The notes: generated by a model not told the origin, from the sequence alone. DNA of 64,000 nt from Bursaphelenchus xylophilus (GCA_904066235.2 CAJFCV020000003.1:12090001-12154000); one strand, 5' to 3'. Positions 37,001-47,490 are shown, counted from the stretch's first letter. A program made the numbers and translations.

Positions 37001-37210
37001 AATTGAAATTTTGCACCCGCGTCCCACTTACGTCACATTTTTCTCGGACGGATTGTACGTGTATCGAATAAACCCTCCATCATTATCTTTTGCATGGGTT
37101 ATTATCTGGAACTCGTTCGGGACTTGACCCTCAAATTTCGTGGTCAAGTTGAGACACTGCAGAAAGGTTGTTATCGAGGAGTAGAACTCCGCTGTCGAAG
37201 GAGAACTCAT
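28003..37210 (-). CDS. receptor-like CK1-group pseudokinase (intact copy, 8 exons)
   Basis: Exons: 37210-37032, 36739-36235, 32821-32520, 32023-31903, 29323-29127, 29090-28844, 28520-28167, 28095-28003. Every junction agrees in phase (2,0,2,0,2,0,0), giving 665 aa. Residues 1-290 form an ectodomain with N-glycosylation motifs and about ten Cys. I see no N-terminal signal peptide, so an upstream exon may be missing. Residues about 296-320 are a membrane helix (GGGIGGALVF start) followed by RRHMKRQYR. Residues about 370-640 resemble the CK1/TTBK kinase fold: AEGQFGAF replaces the glycine loop, Lys402 sits in a YWYKLE motif, a YGPSVREMR segment matches the CK1 LGPSLEDL region, HRYIKESA replaces HRDIKPSN (catalytic Asp and the Mg-binding Asn absent), and TDLG replaces DFG. 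It is most likely a signalling scaffold. Introns 2-4 are full of transposons. Confidence 0.85.
29348..30578. mobile_element. F1 foldback element in intron 4 of left receptor gene
   Basis: Ends GGGTGGGCCACTCGAAACTC / GAGTTTCGAGTGGCCCACCC. Long inverted arms include AATTTCTATAAAATTTATAT. The same insertion is present in the right arm at 43934-45163, so it predates the palindrome. It contains the nested MITE at 29631-29887. No transposase is visible. Confidence 0.8.
29631..29887. mobile_element. MITE with TTACGC ends, nested in F1
   Basis: Perfect ends TTACGCTTTTTCAAAAGTGC / GCACTTTTGAAAAAGCGTAA, flanked by TA on both sides, with several GCACAGTGCAAA palindromes inside. The related F1 copy at about 15121-15135 lacks it and provides an empty site. 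A TA target duplication is the mark of Tc1/mariner-type transposition. Confidence 0.8.
32038..32440. mobile_element. repeat with CAGGGTGTTTCAAGAAATTT terminus in intron 3
   Basis: Same family as 18983-19440. The right arm lacks it in the corresponding intron, so it was inserted (or lost from the other arm) after the palindrome formed. Confidence 0.6.
33155..33380 (+). other. possible captured exon fragment in intron 2
   Basis: A plus-strand frame from an ATG at about 33167 reads MEPECSRTTSNDNEEVPVK up to a clean GTAAGT donor. A TTTTTCAG acceptor lies at about 33355, but the following exon stops after a few codons. It could be a fragment of another gene or chance. It is antisense to the host receptor gene. 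Confidence 0.2.
33498..35008. mobile_element. foldback element with nested F1 insertion
   Basis: Ends ACAAGGAAAGTACTTCTATG / CATAGAAGTACTTTCCTTGT, related to the MITE at 54913-55490. An F1-family element (about 33987-34903, ends CAGGGTGGGCCACT / AGTGGCCCACACC) is nested in it. It is absent from the matching intron of the right arm. Confidence 0.7.
33799..33867 (-). pseudogene. tRNA-Ser-like module in a foldback element
   Basis: The minus strand carries GTGTGGC and GCCACAC as a perfect 7-bp outer stem, TGGCCGAGTGGTTAGAGCG (serine-type D arm), an anticodon-loop TTGGAAA compatible with GGA, and the B box GGTTCGATTC. The T-stem is broken on its 3' side, and the outer stem is out of register with normal tRNA numbering. 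It is therefore a tRNA-Ser-derived pseudogene or SINE-like promoter rather than a working tRNA. Confidence 0.55.
35594..36085. mobile_element. F1-family element inserted in F3 element
   Basis: Ends CAGCGTGGGCCACTCGAAG / CTTCGAGTGGCCCACCCTG with TA at both flanks. The uninterrupted F3 sequence at about 22385-22400 (CGTATCTTATATGTAAACG) is the empty site. This copy is only in the left arm. Confidence 0.75.
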
Positions 37211-38248
37211 GCCGGAACCGCCGCACGGAGAGGCGAGAGAGAGAAAAGAATGGAGGGACCAATTTAGATTTCAATCTTCATAGTGCAAAATTTGCATAAA
37301 AATCGAATCTTTTCGATTTTTACGCAAAAATCGAAAATTTCGCATAAAAATTTCTTGCGCTGATCCAAGACGACGATTGGCACGCCACGAAAAAAGTGGA
37401 AATAGAGAAATTCGCGGGAAAATGTTTTCGACATTTCATACGCTGAAACCGTTACAAATAAATAATAAAAATCTTTGCAAAATTCTAATAAACAACAATT
37501 TACGTGTGAAACCGGCGAGAAAGCATCGAAAGGATTCTAGGAGGTGCACCCCGAACTTCTCAGATTGATCGAAGAAGAGAAAAGAAATTACATTGTACTA
37601 GGCACAATTGGATCAAAATCGATGAACCTGACCGAATTCGAGCTCTTCCGGGGTTTACAAGACTAACAGGGCTTTGATCTTGCTACAACAGACCACTACT
37701 AAATTGAAATTCATCAAATCTTCTTTAATTCCACCTAAACATCAAACCAATAAGAATAATCAAAATTACATAAATTTTTGACGATCCATCGCATTTGTCG
37801 GATGCAATCTGAACTCGGAAATCAATCTCCACACCCTTTGGTACATTATTTAGATTAGAATTTTTTCATATTGCTGGACGTGTTATACTTATCCGCCTTT
37901 GCTGGTTTGTATCTGAGCTTTGCGTATGCTGGAAGAAGAACATACCGCCTTCCCGTACGTTTATCCAGTTCCGCAAAAGCATTTTTGACGACAAAATAGT
38001 CATATCGGAAGTATCGAGCGTTAATCGGACCTATATTGTGAGTTCTTTTATGTTGTACTTTGGTGTTTGTTTTTGAGACTTCCCGGATGCAAAATGGTAC
38101 GTTTTTTGCCACAGGATTAGGTCCGCCACTGTATCTTTGCTTCGCTGGTAGATTCGGAGCTGACGTTCTGAGGGATTAAAATGTGACGCATTTGGGGTGC
38201 GCGCTTTAAACTTGAGAAAGATTTATCAACATCAAATGTTACTTTCAG
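37211..38248. other. palindrome spacer and receptor 5' flank
   Basis: 37211-37320 is the 5' flank of the intact receptor gene. It is rich in TCTCTCTCTC-type pyrimidines, and the same flank precedes copy 1 and both exon 7-8 remnants. The rest up to about 38069 occurs once in the window. A minus-strand frame at 37855-38060 (RYDYFVVKNAF, RRYVLLPAYAKLRY) looks protein-like but has no recognised start or homologue. 38074-38139 is the half M1 element that pairs with 36854-36917. Confidence 0.5.
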
Positions 38249-38834
38249 TGACGAGAAACTGGACTTGGTTGTCAGAGAAACAGGCCTGAAAAATTATCGC
38301 TTTCACTTGGCGCTGGAAGAAGACAAGCTTCTCACCGGAGTTTCTGGATCCAAGGATAAAAAGTGGGGCTTTATTTTTACAATATTTTTTTGTAGGGGAT
38401 GCCCGGTTTTTGATAAGAAATTCGATCCTGATCGCTGTTCATTGGCAAGCGTTGCCTTATTTGAAATGCTGGGATCGAATATGGTGAAGATTGGATGTCT
38501 AGAAAATTCACACGTAAATGATGTATACCTATTGAATGGAACCTATCTTGCCGACTACTCAACGGAAACCCAGGACCAGTTCAACTGCGAAAGCAAGCTG
38601 GCAGTGTTTGGAGATAAGATTGTCTTCAAAAATAAGGGAGAGGACGTCTGCAAAGAATTAAATTGGGCTGTGGATCACGTTTGGAAAGCGTCGGAGTGCG
38701 CAAAGGACGACAAATTCAAGTTGAATTCAAAGAACGTCCTACTTTTTCCATTAGTAAGTCAAAAAGAGAGCGTCCCGACTTTTCGGGTCGGGAAGAGATC
38801 GGGTCAACGACATTCCGGTTTAACGATACCGTTT

Positions 38835-40176
38835 AAAACACGATTTCTGAGTCACTGAATTAGCCGTGGACATAGAAAAAAAATCGATTTTGAGTTTTTT
38901 GTTTTAAAATGACCGTAGGCATCCAATAAACATATGACTGAAATATTTTTGTCTAATTCTCTCATTAACCTACTGTAATTTACAATTTAATGTTTTTACA
39001 GTAATCGATTTTTCGAATCAGCATGAAATTTTGCCCCAGAATCATTATATAATATGTCTTAGCTGACCATTTTTATTTCGCAGAAATTTTGCACTGAAGA
39101 TTACATACAAATTTTTTGGTTGAAAAAAAAAATTTAAAAATTTGGGTTTTTGGTCTATAAATGTGTGGATCCATCGTTTAAATTCAGATATGAAGTATTT
39201 TTGGCTTAATCAAGAACTAATGTAGTTTTATTTACAATTTTCAAACTTGAAAGTAATTCACCACAGTGAAAAAAGTGTTTAACTGAGAAAGTCAACTTTC
39301 AGTGTCGCTAGTGTGGAATTTCATGCTGATTCGAAAAATCGAAGAATTAGCTGCGTATACTCGCAATGAACAGTTCTACGGCCGATTTTAGCGGCCGAAA
39401 TCCGTTTTCGCGATGTTACAGTAATCCTAGGTCCGAAAAATTGGGTCCATTGAACTCAGATGGCTAGAAAACGTACATTATATCATTTTTAGCCATTTTG
39501 CTTAACTAAATTTGGGCCAGAATCCGCGAAGACCAAAATAATAATTTTAACTCCGAAAAATGCCTTCTAATTTGCGAATAACCCATGATCCAGTTTTTGG
39601 TACTCTGCGTGTATATTATCAATTCCCCTCGACACGATTTTTTGAAGTTTTGTGCGGTTTTACAGATTTTGGTTCCACGGGGATCGAACCCGCGACCTTC
39701 GGATTACTAAACTTGACCAAAATCCACTACACCACGAAAATCGGGGCACGACTTTTTAAACTTTTTTTAAATGTTTCTAGGGCAGAATTTTACGCTGAAC
39801 AACATATGTAAAAATCAGCTGCGGGTTTTCAGAAACAAATTTTTTATGGCCGATTTTGTGCGGCCGAACCTATATTGCGGTATGTTACAGTAACCTGTAT
39901 GCCGAAATTCTGTGTCTATTATGACGAGCATGCTCGGAAACATCAGTATTCTCAATTTCAGCCGCTTCCTATGCCTAGTTGTCTAGTAATGGTCGATTAC
40001 TGTAAAAACATTAAATTGTAAATCACAGTAGGTTAATGAGAGAACTAGGCAAAAATATTTTGGTCATATGTTTATAGGATGCCTACAGTCAATTTAAGAT
40101 CAAAAACTCAAAATCCATTTTTTTCTATGTCCGGGCCTAACTGGGGGCTGATTCAGTGGCTCAAAAATCGTGTTTT
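38835..40176. mobile_element. foldback element carrying a tRNA-like module (F2)
   Basis: Ends AAAACACGATTTCTGAGTCA / AATCGTGTTTT with long inverted arms (38840-39010 and 40000-40170, sharing ACAGTAGGTTAATGAGAGAA-type sequence). It was inserted into the F3 element of intron 2 and is present only in the right arm. Confidence 0.7.
39671..39738 (-). pseudogene. tRNA-like module in F2 element
   Basis: The minus strand contains CGTGGTGTAGTGGATTTTGG (A-box-like) and GCGGGTTCGATCCCCGT, a T arm with a paired stem and a perfect B box. The anticodon and acceptor stems do not pair. It resembles the module at 9879-9948 in a related element. Confidence 0.5.
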
Positions 40177-40732
40177 AACTTTTTCGCTTCGGTACTGGAA
40201 AAAAGAATTTTTTGGAGGAATTGAACAAAATTTATTTTCTTCTACAAAAAATCGAAAAAATAATTCGTGTCAAGTGTCTCCCTGGCCCGTTTGGTCAACT
40301 GTTTCCCTCCGCTTAAAAACTACCGTATCATGGCTGAAAAAGAGTTAATCATCGCAGAAATTGCACAAAGTAAGGAAGATTAACAGATAAATCGAAAAAT
40401 GTATACTCAAGACAGAAAAAAAATAAATCTCTGCCATATTTGGCGGCATCTTTAATGTTTACCGCTGGAGTAAGGTAATTTATTTCGTTCATAACATTCT
40501 TTTGAGATGACCGATGGAAAAATATTGAAATAATGGAAATTTCAATATTTCGGCCAATAAGGTATGTTTTTATCTCAAGATTGGTTTGGTTTTTAGATAT
40601 GACATAGAAGGCTGTGAGGGCTTCCAGATTCTGTAAAAAAATCGAAAATCGGTGGTCAACTTTTTGAGAAAATTGGGTTTAAAGTTTGGGTCCTAAGGGC
40701 AAAAAATTGTAAATTTTGAATTTTCATGATGT

Positions 40733-41090
40733 TTGCGCATTTATAACGTTCTAACTAACATCACAAATGCTTCCGTGACTCCAAAAAGGACTCATACGTC
40801 TCTAATGAACGGTCAACGTGAACGCGCGGCCGTGGCAACTTCCTCAGAGAAAAAAGTTCGGGAGCTCACAGAAGAAGCGGAAAAATTGCAAAAACAAAGA
40901 TATGTGGTGAATTAAAGAGATGACAAACAAGATCGGCAGTTCATGTACCGGAATTTTTAAACCGCCACCATCAACACCAGTTATTAATATAATTCCAACC
41001 CAAAGTCAAACCAGTCAAGATGGCAAGCAACATTTTCACAAAGCTCGGGCGCAGCCCACAAAAATAGTTTTTGAAGAAAATAAATTGGCG
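40733..41090 (+). other. possible captured coding fragment
   Basis: The frame at 40733-40915 contains NGQRERAAVATSSEKK and VRELTEEAEKLQKQ, a short charged coiled-coil-like stretch. The next frame (40920-41090) has IFKPPPSTPVINIIPT. Composition is more protein-like than the neighbouring transposon DNA, but there is no start, no splice evidence and no recognised family. It is absent from the left arm. Confidence 0.25.
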
Positions 41091-41749
41091 TGGATACCGT
41101 TTAAATTTTTCGCTTCGGTACTGGAAAAAAGAATTTTTTGGAGAAATTGAACAAAATTTTCACGTTTACATATAAGATACGTCCTATCCTAACAGTCATC
41201 AGCGGAATAGTTTATCTAAAAAAATCCAGAAATAACATTTTTACTCTACTTTGTAAAGGAAAATTGTAACGTTCAGATCGGTTATCCACAAAAAAAATTT
41301 TTTTTTTCTTTTCTTGTCCCGGAGCGAAAACGTTTGAAAATTTTGTTCAAATTTCACAAAAATTCTTTTTTCCAGTCCCGAAACGAAAAAATTAAACGAT
41401 ATCGTATCGTTAACGCGAAATTTCGTTGACCCGAGCTGCCCTGAATGTTGTTCTCCAGGTGGTAGTCCAAATTGAAACGGCAAAACCGGCTACTATGCTT
41501 CCTCTTATCGAATTACATTGCTAAACAATGTACAAGGAGGTGCACCTCACCGGTGAGAACAGAACATCAGAAAATCTTTTTATCCGAAAATAAATCAAGA
41601 ACATTTGTTCTTCGGAATTTTCTCGACGCGAAAATCCCTGATTTTCAATTTTTTAGCCGATCAAATTTCGGTTCAAAAAATACCTTTTGTGGTCCTTTAA
41701 TTGTTTGAGTTATTGATTGAAATAAATGTTCATTTTTTTGCACGGTGCG

Positions 41750-41940
41750 GTATAAATAAAATGACTTATAAAAACATATATGAAATTATAAGTCAATTCA
41801 ACAAGAGCGCACAGAGAACCCTTATAAAATCATATATGAACATATAAGTGATTTAAAATGACTTATAAGAACAGATAATGACTTATAAAAAAATCATTTC
41901 ATTATAAGTCATTATATGTTTTTATAAGTCAATTTGGGTC
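41750..41940. repeat. AT-rich inverted and tandem GACTTATAA repeat
   Basis: ATGACTTATAAAAACATATA and its complement alternate several times over 190 bp, giving a palindromic cluster that resembles a small MITE. Confidence 0.6.
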
Positions 41941-42379
41941 CGCTGTGGTATCGTTAGCCCGAAATGTCGTTGACCTGAGCTGTCCCTAACCCGAGACGCC
42001 GTAACGCCAAAAAATTGTTTTTGTTTTATTTGTAATCTAATTCTTGTTTTCAGAACTACATTCTTATTAAATTTTCGGTGGGAGGATGTCAGCCACCTGG
42101 TCCTGAGTTAGCCGATTATTTCAACAACACCTACGTGAAGTACCTGTACAATCCGAACGGAAGATCGTGGGTCCTCGCTTTCTGTGAATTATATTTTTTT
42201 AGAAGTTCCGAGGATGTGACGATTGCGACGGTCCAAGATGAATCCCCGAATTGGGCGCTGATAGGAGGAGGCATTGGCGGGGCGCTGGTGTTCCTCTTAC
42301 TGCTGATAGTGCTGGCCATTTTTCTCATTCGACGACACATGAAAAGGCAATATCGGTAAATAAAGTTTTGAAGAGCCGG

Positions 42380-42615
42380 GGTGGGACGATTGGGGAAAAA
42401 GACGATTGGGGAAAAGTACGATTGGGGAAACCGAAAAGTATTATTTTTTGTTGGTGCAAATGTCGAAATTAGGATAATCGAGGGTGCTCATTTCGAAAAG
42501 AACATGATTTTCGATTATTCGATTATCCTAATTTCGACATTTGCACCAAAAATAATACTTTTCGGTTTCCCCAATCGTACTTTTCCCCAATCGTCTTTTT
42601 TCCCAATCGTCCCAT
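42380..42615. mobile_element. near-perfect hairpin element in intron 3
   Basis: GGGACGATTGGGGAAAAAGA runs outwards to TCTTTTTTCCCAATCGTCCC, with arms of about 110 bp and almost no loop. Part of the arm (ACGATTGGGGAAACC, TAGGATAATCGAGGGTGCT) is shared with the element in kinase intron 6. It ends about 12 bases before the exon 4 acceptor and is missing from the left arm. Confidence 0.75.
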
Positions 42616-43933
42616 TCCGCTTCTTGCAGACTTCATAGCGCATACCACGTGCGGTATGATTTCTCGACTGCGATGGAAATGCGTACCGAAAAGAAGTGCA
42701 CGGAGGGCACTGTAGTCAAGCTCAAGAATGGGAAGAAACTCTTCGTACCGGTGAGTTATTTTTTCTTTTTTTTTTTTTTTTTTTTTTTTTATAGACATCT
42801 ACCTATTTTAAAAAATTAATTTGGGGTCTGGCGACCTCATGGGAAGCCTACAAAAAGGTTGCAAAATTTGGAATTTTTGAAAACGCTGATTCCAATTTTG
42901 GCAATACGCAACTTATATTAAGAAATCTGATTTGTACGAGTTATCAATAATGTTATTTTCTTTCTATATCGAAAGTTTCGGCAGAATTGGTCTGCAAGTT
43001 TTGGAGACGATGGCGAAATACATCAAACTTGGTATATCAAAAAAATTTTCGGTTTTGCAACGGCTAAGGCTGCTCACTGCATGGACACATTCATTATAGG
43101 GTATCTCAGTTGGCTACGTATTTCTTTTTAGATGGAAAAGAATCTCCACCATATGTTTTCATAACTTTACCATGTACAACATGATTAAAATAAGATCCAA
43201 AAAAGGGCTAGTAGTTGGGCTCAGACCTCGTTTGGACTTGTTGAGGTGTCCCCTTTTCATAAAAACTAGAATGACGTTGCCGCGTTGCTAAAGCGCCGGC
43301 CGGCGACATAGCCTCCTAAGATGGTCTCACTATCATGGATAATACGGAATTGATACAGACATGCAAAGTGAGAAACATACGGATTATTTCTTTGACCCAT
43401 CGACGGTTTTAGTTAGTAACATAGTTTTTAATTCTTTTTTTGAAGCCTATCATCTTTTTTTTGGTACAAATTTCGATATTATACATGACCTATACAACAA
43501 CCCAGTTCCTCAATTTTTGAACTTTTTAGGGTAAAAACGGATGTTTTGAAACTAATTTGATCTTATAATCAATATCACTTTTTGTAAGAATGATTTGCAG
43601 CTTCAAAACCTTAAAAAATTTAGTGGTGAATATTGTCATGTATAACATGCTGACGTTATGGCACACTGTGAAAACCGTCTTTTTTACCCGGTAATTGATA
43701 GATTAGATCTAAATGAGCATGATTGGTGAAGAAAACCCGCAATTCCTACAATCGCAATTGTTTTCAGTTCCAAAAACGCCTGTTTTAATCCCAAATTTTC
43801 AAATCGCATCAACTTTTTTTTTGTATAGACGAATTTTGATAATATTTCGGATATTTCCAATATGGACCAATGCTAATAGAACCTCCAAATCAGATTTCTC
43901 GATTTAAGTAAAAAATTTTGTATCTGATGTGCA

Positions 43934-45163
43934 GGGTGGGCCACTCGAAACTCCCAACCTCTTTTCAAGTATTACTCCGCCAATAATGCACCAATTTCTA
44001 TAAAATTTATATCAAATTGAAGCTGAGACGCCCCATTTCTTTTCCACCAAATATGCCCGTCTTACTTCACGGAGGCACCCGTACTGACCTTTTACATTTT
44101 CATTCCAAATCTTGGAGCCCGAAATCGGTGAAACTTACACGGGAAGTACCCCAAGTGCGACGCTCAAATTTTGATAAAACTTGGCACAAATTTAGAATAT
44201 TTTTTTTCTAAGATATATGCGAGAATCCTAGCTCCCGCTTTGCAGAAACAACCGAGATTTTTAGATCGAAAGTTGGCGAAAATTTAGGACTTTTTGCCGA
44301 ATTTCGGCACGAAATGTTTCATGCCTATTTCAGCCGTAAAGGATAATGTTTCTACAAAAAATCAAAATTTTCCGCACGAAACTCCCAAAGTTATGGCCAA
44401 AAAGCGCTTTTCTCTCTGGCCGCTCTCCACGTTTAGCGTGCTCTCTCGGCGGCAAAAATCGTTCGATATCTCGGCGGCGCCCGCAAAGCGCGAGCTAAAA
44501 CTTTCAGGAATTGATTAGTCCATACCCGACGTGTGTGCAAATCGCCCCAGATCACGAAAGCAACGCCTTGCAGAATAATTTTGACTATTCCGTTGACTGC
44601 CATCATTTTTTCTGTTGCTTATATTACGCTTTTTCAAAAGTGCAGACACATTTTGTCGTGGGCCGCACCGTGCACAAACCTCCTTTTTGCGGGGTGCATT
44701 TGACCTTTTGCACTGTGCAACCGGATATCGCTGCGACGTAAGCTTTTCTCAGCTGTGTCGCGGCGAACTTTGGGCGTGCGAAAAGAATTTGCACAGTGCA
44801 AAATGGATTTCGTCGCGCAACATGCACGGTGCGGTGCAAAAAAGACAAAAAAATGTGTCTGCACTTTTGAAAAAGCGTAATAGGAGTTTTATTTAGTCAA
44901 AGGCGCGAACATTTTCCAATTCCAAGAAACTCAATTGGAAATCATTCCAAAAATTTTCTAAGTTTCACCGATTTCGGGCTCCAAAATTTGGAATGAAAAT
45001 GTAAAAGGTCAGTACGGGTGCTTCCGTGAAGTTAGACGGGCCATATTTGGTGGACAGGAAATTGGGTGTCTCAGCTTCAATTTGATATAAATTTTATAGA
45101 AATTGTTGCATTATTGGCGGAGAAATACTAGAAAAGAGGTTGGGAGTTTCGAGTGGCCCACCC
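43934..45163. mobile_element. F1 foldback element with nested TTACGC MITE (right-arm copy)
   Basis: Mirror copy of 29348-30578. The nested MITE lies at 44624-44880. Both arms carry the same nested arrangement. Confidence 0.8.
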
Positions 45164-45166
45164 TTA

Positions 45167-45475
45167 TAATGATGAGCTTTTTTTCAGAGAATTATCGATA
45201 ATGTCGAGGTGAAGCGGATGGTCGCCGAAGGCCAATTCGGGGCATTTTACGAATATGACTACAAGGGGACATCGTACTGGTACAAGTTGGAGGCAAGCCT
45301 CGGCCCCAAATACAAGCAACCGCTCGCCTGCGAGAGCGGCGTCTACCAGCTGGTGGAGAAGAATTCCAAGAGCCCAGACAAAAAGTAAGTTGGAATCAGA
45401 CCAAAACCGTTTTTTTTTCAGCTTCATCTACATTGGCGGCATGCTGAGCTGCTGCCACTTCTCTGAAGGCGTCTA
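45167..45475 (+). repeat. direct duplication of exon 5 and start of exon 6 (first copy)
   Basis: Duplicated at 48388-48697. The shared block starts ATAATGATGAGCTTTTTTTC and covers exon 5, a 36-37-base intron and 54 bases of exon 6. The first copy breaks at GGCGTCTAC and continues TTCAGAGAATTCTG, which repeats the intron-exon junction string TTCAGAGAATT. Confidence 0.8.
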
Positions 45476-46357
45476 CTTCAGAGAATTCTGTCCTTCATCG
45501 AGCGCGCCAAAATGGGCGGGGTTTGACAGAAATTTTTCTGCGATCAAATTGTTTGGCTTGGGATAGCCTGCCGCTATGCCAGGTTTGACAGAAATTTTTG
45601 AGCGGAAATTCTTCTGCCATCAGATTGGAGGTAAATAAAAACTACAGAAGCTGAACACAGTTTTTGAATCAACAATAACACATATCTTGCACTTAACTAT
45701 TCATAAAAAAATAAAAATAAGAAATCACAACTTTACAGCACAACTCATCATGAATCTCGTTCTGGAATAAGCACCCATAAAACCTACCAATTCAAAAAAG
45801 CTCAAAGTTACTACTTTACAGTACTGTTTAAGAACAATTTGACAGCAGCATAATTTCTGCCGAACTTGTGTTGGCGCCCATTTTTGGCGCGCCCAATGAT
45901 GGGCTAGAGGCAGGCTCTCCCAAGCTAAACATTTGACAGCAGCGTCAAAAATTACTACCTAACACTACTATTTAAGAAAAAAGTAACAATCGTGAAAAAT
46001 GAATGTCATTTTCGAATTCGGCACGTCAAATTACCTATGAATCGATAGCTCAACCAAAATTTTCAAAAATTACTACTTAACACTACTATTTAAGAAAAAA
46101 GTTACAATCATAAAAAATGAATGTCATTTTCGAATTCAGCACCCCAAATTACCTATGAATCGATAGCTCAACCAAAATTTTCAAAAATTACTACTTAACA
46201 CTACTACTTAAGAAAAAAGTTACAATCATAAAAAATGAATGTCATTTTCGAATTCAGCACCCCAAATTACCTATGAATCGATAGCTCAACCAAAATTTTC
46301 AAAAATTACTACTTAACACTACTATTTAAGAAAAAAGTTACAATCATAAAAAATGAA

Positions 46358-47490
46358 GGGTCTATATTTTTCGCCCAGAATTAAAAATATTTTTCCCCAG
46401 AAAAGAGCATTATAGAAAAACTCCTATTTTCTCCCAGAAAAAATATATTTTCTCCCAGAAAGAAAATATTTTTCCCCAGAAAAGAGAATTTTGAAAAAAA
46501 TGCTATTTTCTCCCAGAAAAGAAAATATTTTCTCCCAGAAAGTATAATTTTGTAAAAATAAAGCACGGAAGTAGTAAAAATTGATGAATTTTTTTTTGCC
46601 TTCTGCGCCGGGAATAACATTCAGATTTACAATAAGAGAAATTCATCCTTATACTCATCGGGAAAAAAGACATTCAAGAATAAAACATGAGAGATTACTA
46701 CCTTCTAAAAGATAGTGACGTCGAAGACGTAGATACCGTAAAGGTTTAATTCAGCACGACAAGGCAATATGTCAGTTCGAATCCAATATTATGCACTTCT
46801 CTGGGACCCATGCATCGTATTTTACATTACTACTTGCAATAAAGTTGGAAAGGAAATCCCACGTTTTTCCAATCTTTTTTCAGATTTTCAACTTCCAGAT
46901 GATATTACTTTAGACGACTTCTTAATTGAGTTTAAAAACAAGTAAGAATTATAATGATTTATACAAAGACATGTATGAATGAATTCTTTAATGGTTTATT
47001 CTTGGATGTCTTTTGTTCCCAATGAAAATAAGGATGGGTTTCTCTTATTCTAAATCTGAATGTTCTTCTTGGCGCTGAAGACGACAGACAGGCTGTCAGT
47101 GCACCCTTTGACCACAAAAAAGTGAAAATCACAAAAAGTGAGAATCATTTTTGAAATCAGCACCGTCGATTACATCTATTTCCAGTATTTCCTCAAAAAC
47201 TTACCACAAATACTATTTTACATTACTGCTTAATTTATTTTACTAGTAAAGTTACTTATTCATCAATTTTTACTACTTCCGTGCTTTATTTTTACAAAAT
47301 TATACTTTCTGGGAGAAAATATTTTCTTTTCTGGGAGAAAATAGCATTTTTTTCAAAATTCTCTTTTCTGGGGAAAAATATTTTCTTTCTGGGAGAAAAT
47401 ATATTTTTTCTGGGAGAAAATAGGAGTTTTTCTATAATGCTCTTTTCTGGGGAAAAATATTTTTAATTCTGGGCGAAAATATTTTTCCCA
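46358..47490. mobile_element. foldback element inside the satellite array
   Basis: Inverted repeats of about 215 bp (46366-46580 and 47270-47480) are built from TTTTCTCCCAGAAA-type units and their complement CTGGGAGAAAAT. The element splits one satellite unit. The core of about 690 bp is unique in the window and holds a small open frame. Confidence 0.8.
46769..46945 (+). CDS. small open frame in the core of the foldback element
   Basis: 58 codons from ATG to TAA. The end reads FQLPDDITLDDFLIEFKNK, strongly biased to acidic and hydrophobic residues and unlike the AT-rich surroundings. A TTTTTTCAG lies inside it just before that segment, and the AAG-TAAGAATT end is also a perfect donor. It may therefore really be an exon from about 46886 to 46941. 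A second acidic frame (MRDYYLLKDSDVEDVDTVK) starts upstream at about 46687. It could be a captured gene fragment or an element-encoded protein; the family is not recognised. Confidence 0.35.
   Translation: MSVRIQYYALLWDPCIVFYITTCNKVGKEIPRFSNLFSDFQLPDDITLDDFLIEFKNK

Noticed and set aside
25046..37210. Toxin-antidote selfish locus, as known from some Caenorhabditis hyperdivergent regions
   Set aside because: The paired arrangement invites the idea, but no toxin-like or antidote-like sequence is recognised and nothing in the sequence itself supports it.
38340..38395. Possible small intron inside receptor exon 2, ending TTTTTTTGTAG
   Set aside because: Excision from the GTTTCT donor removes 56 bases and brings a stop codon. 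The alternative 33-base excision keeps frame but is too short for normal nematode splicing. The unspliced frame is open in all three copies.
42125..42210. Possible intron inside receptor exon 3 ending ATTTTTTTAG
   Set aside because: Removal shifts the frame to an early stop, while the unspliced frame runs through the membrane helix in every copy.
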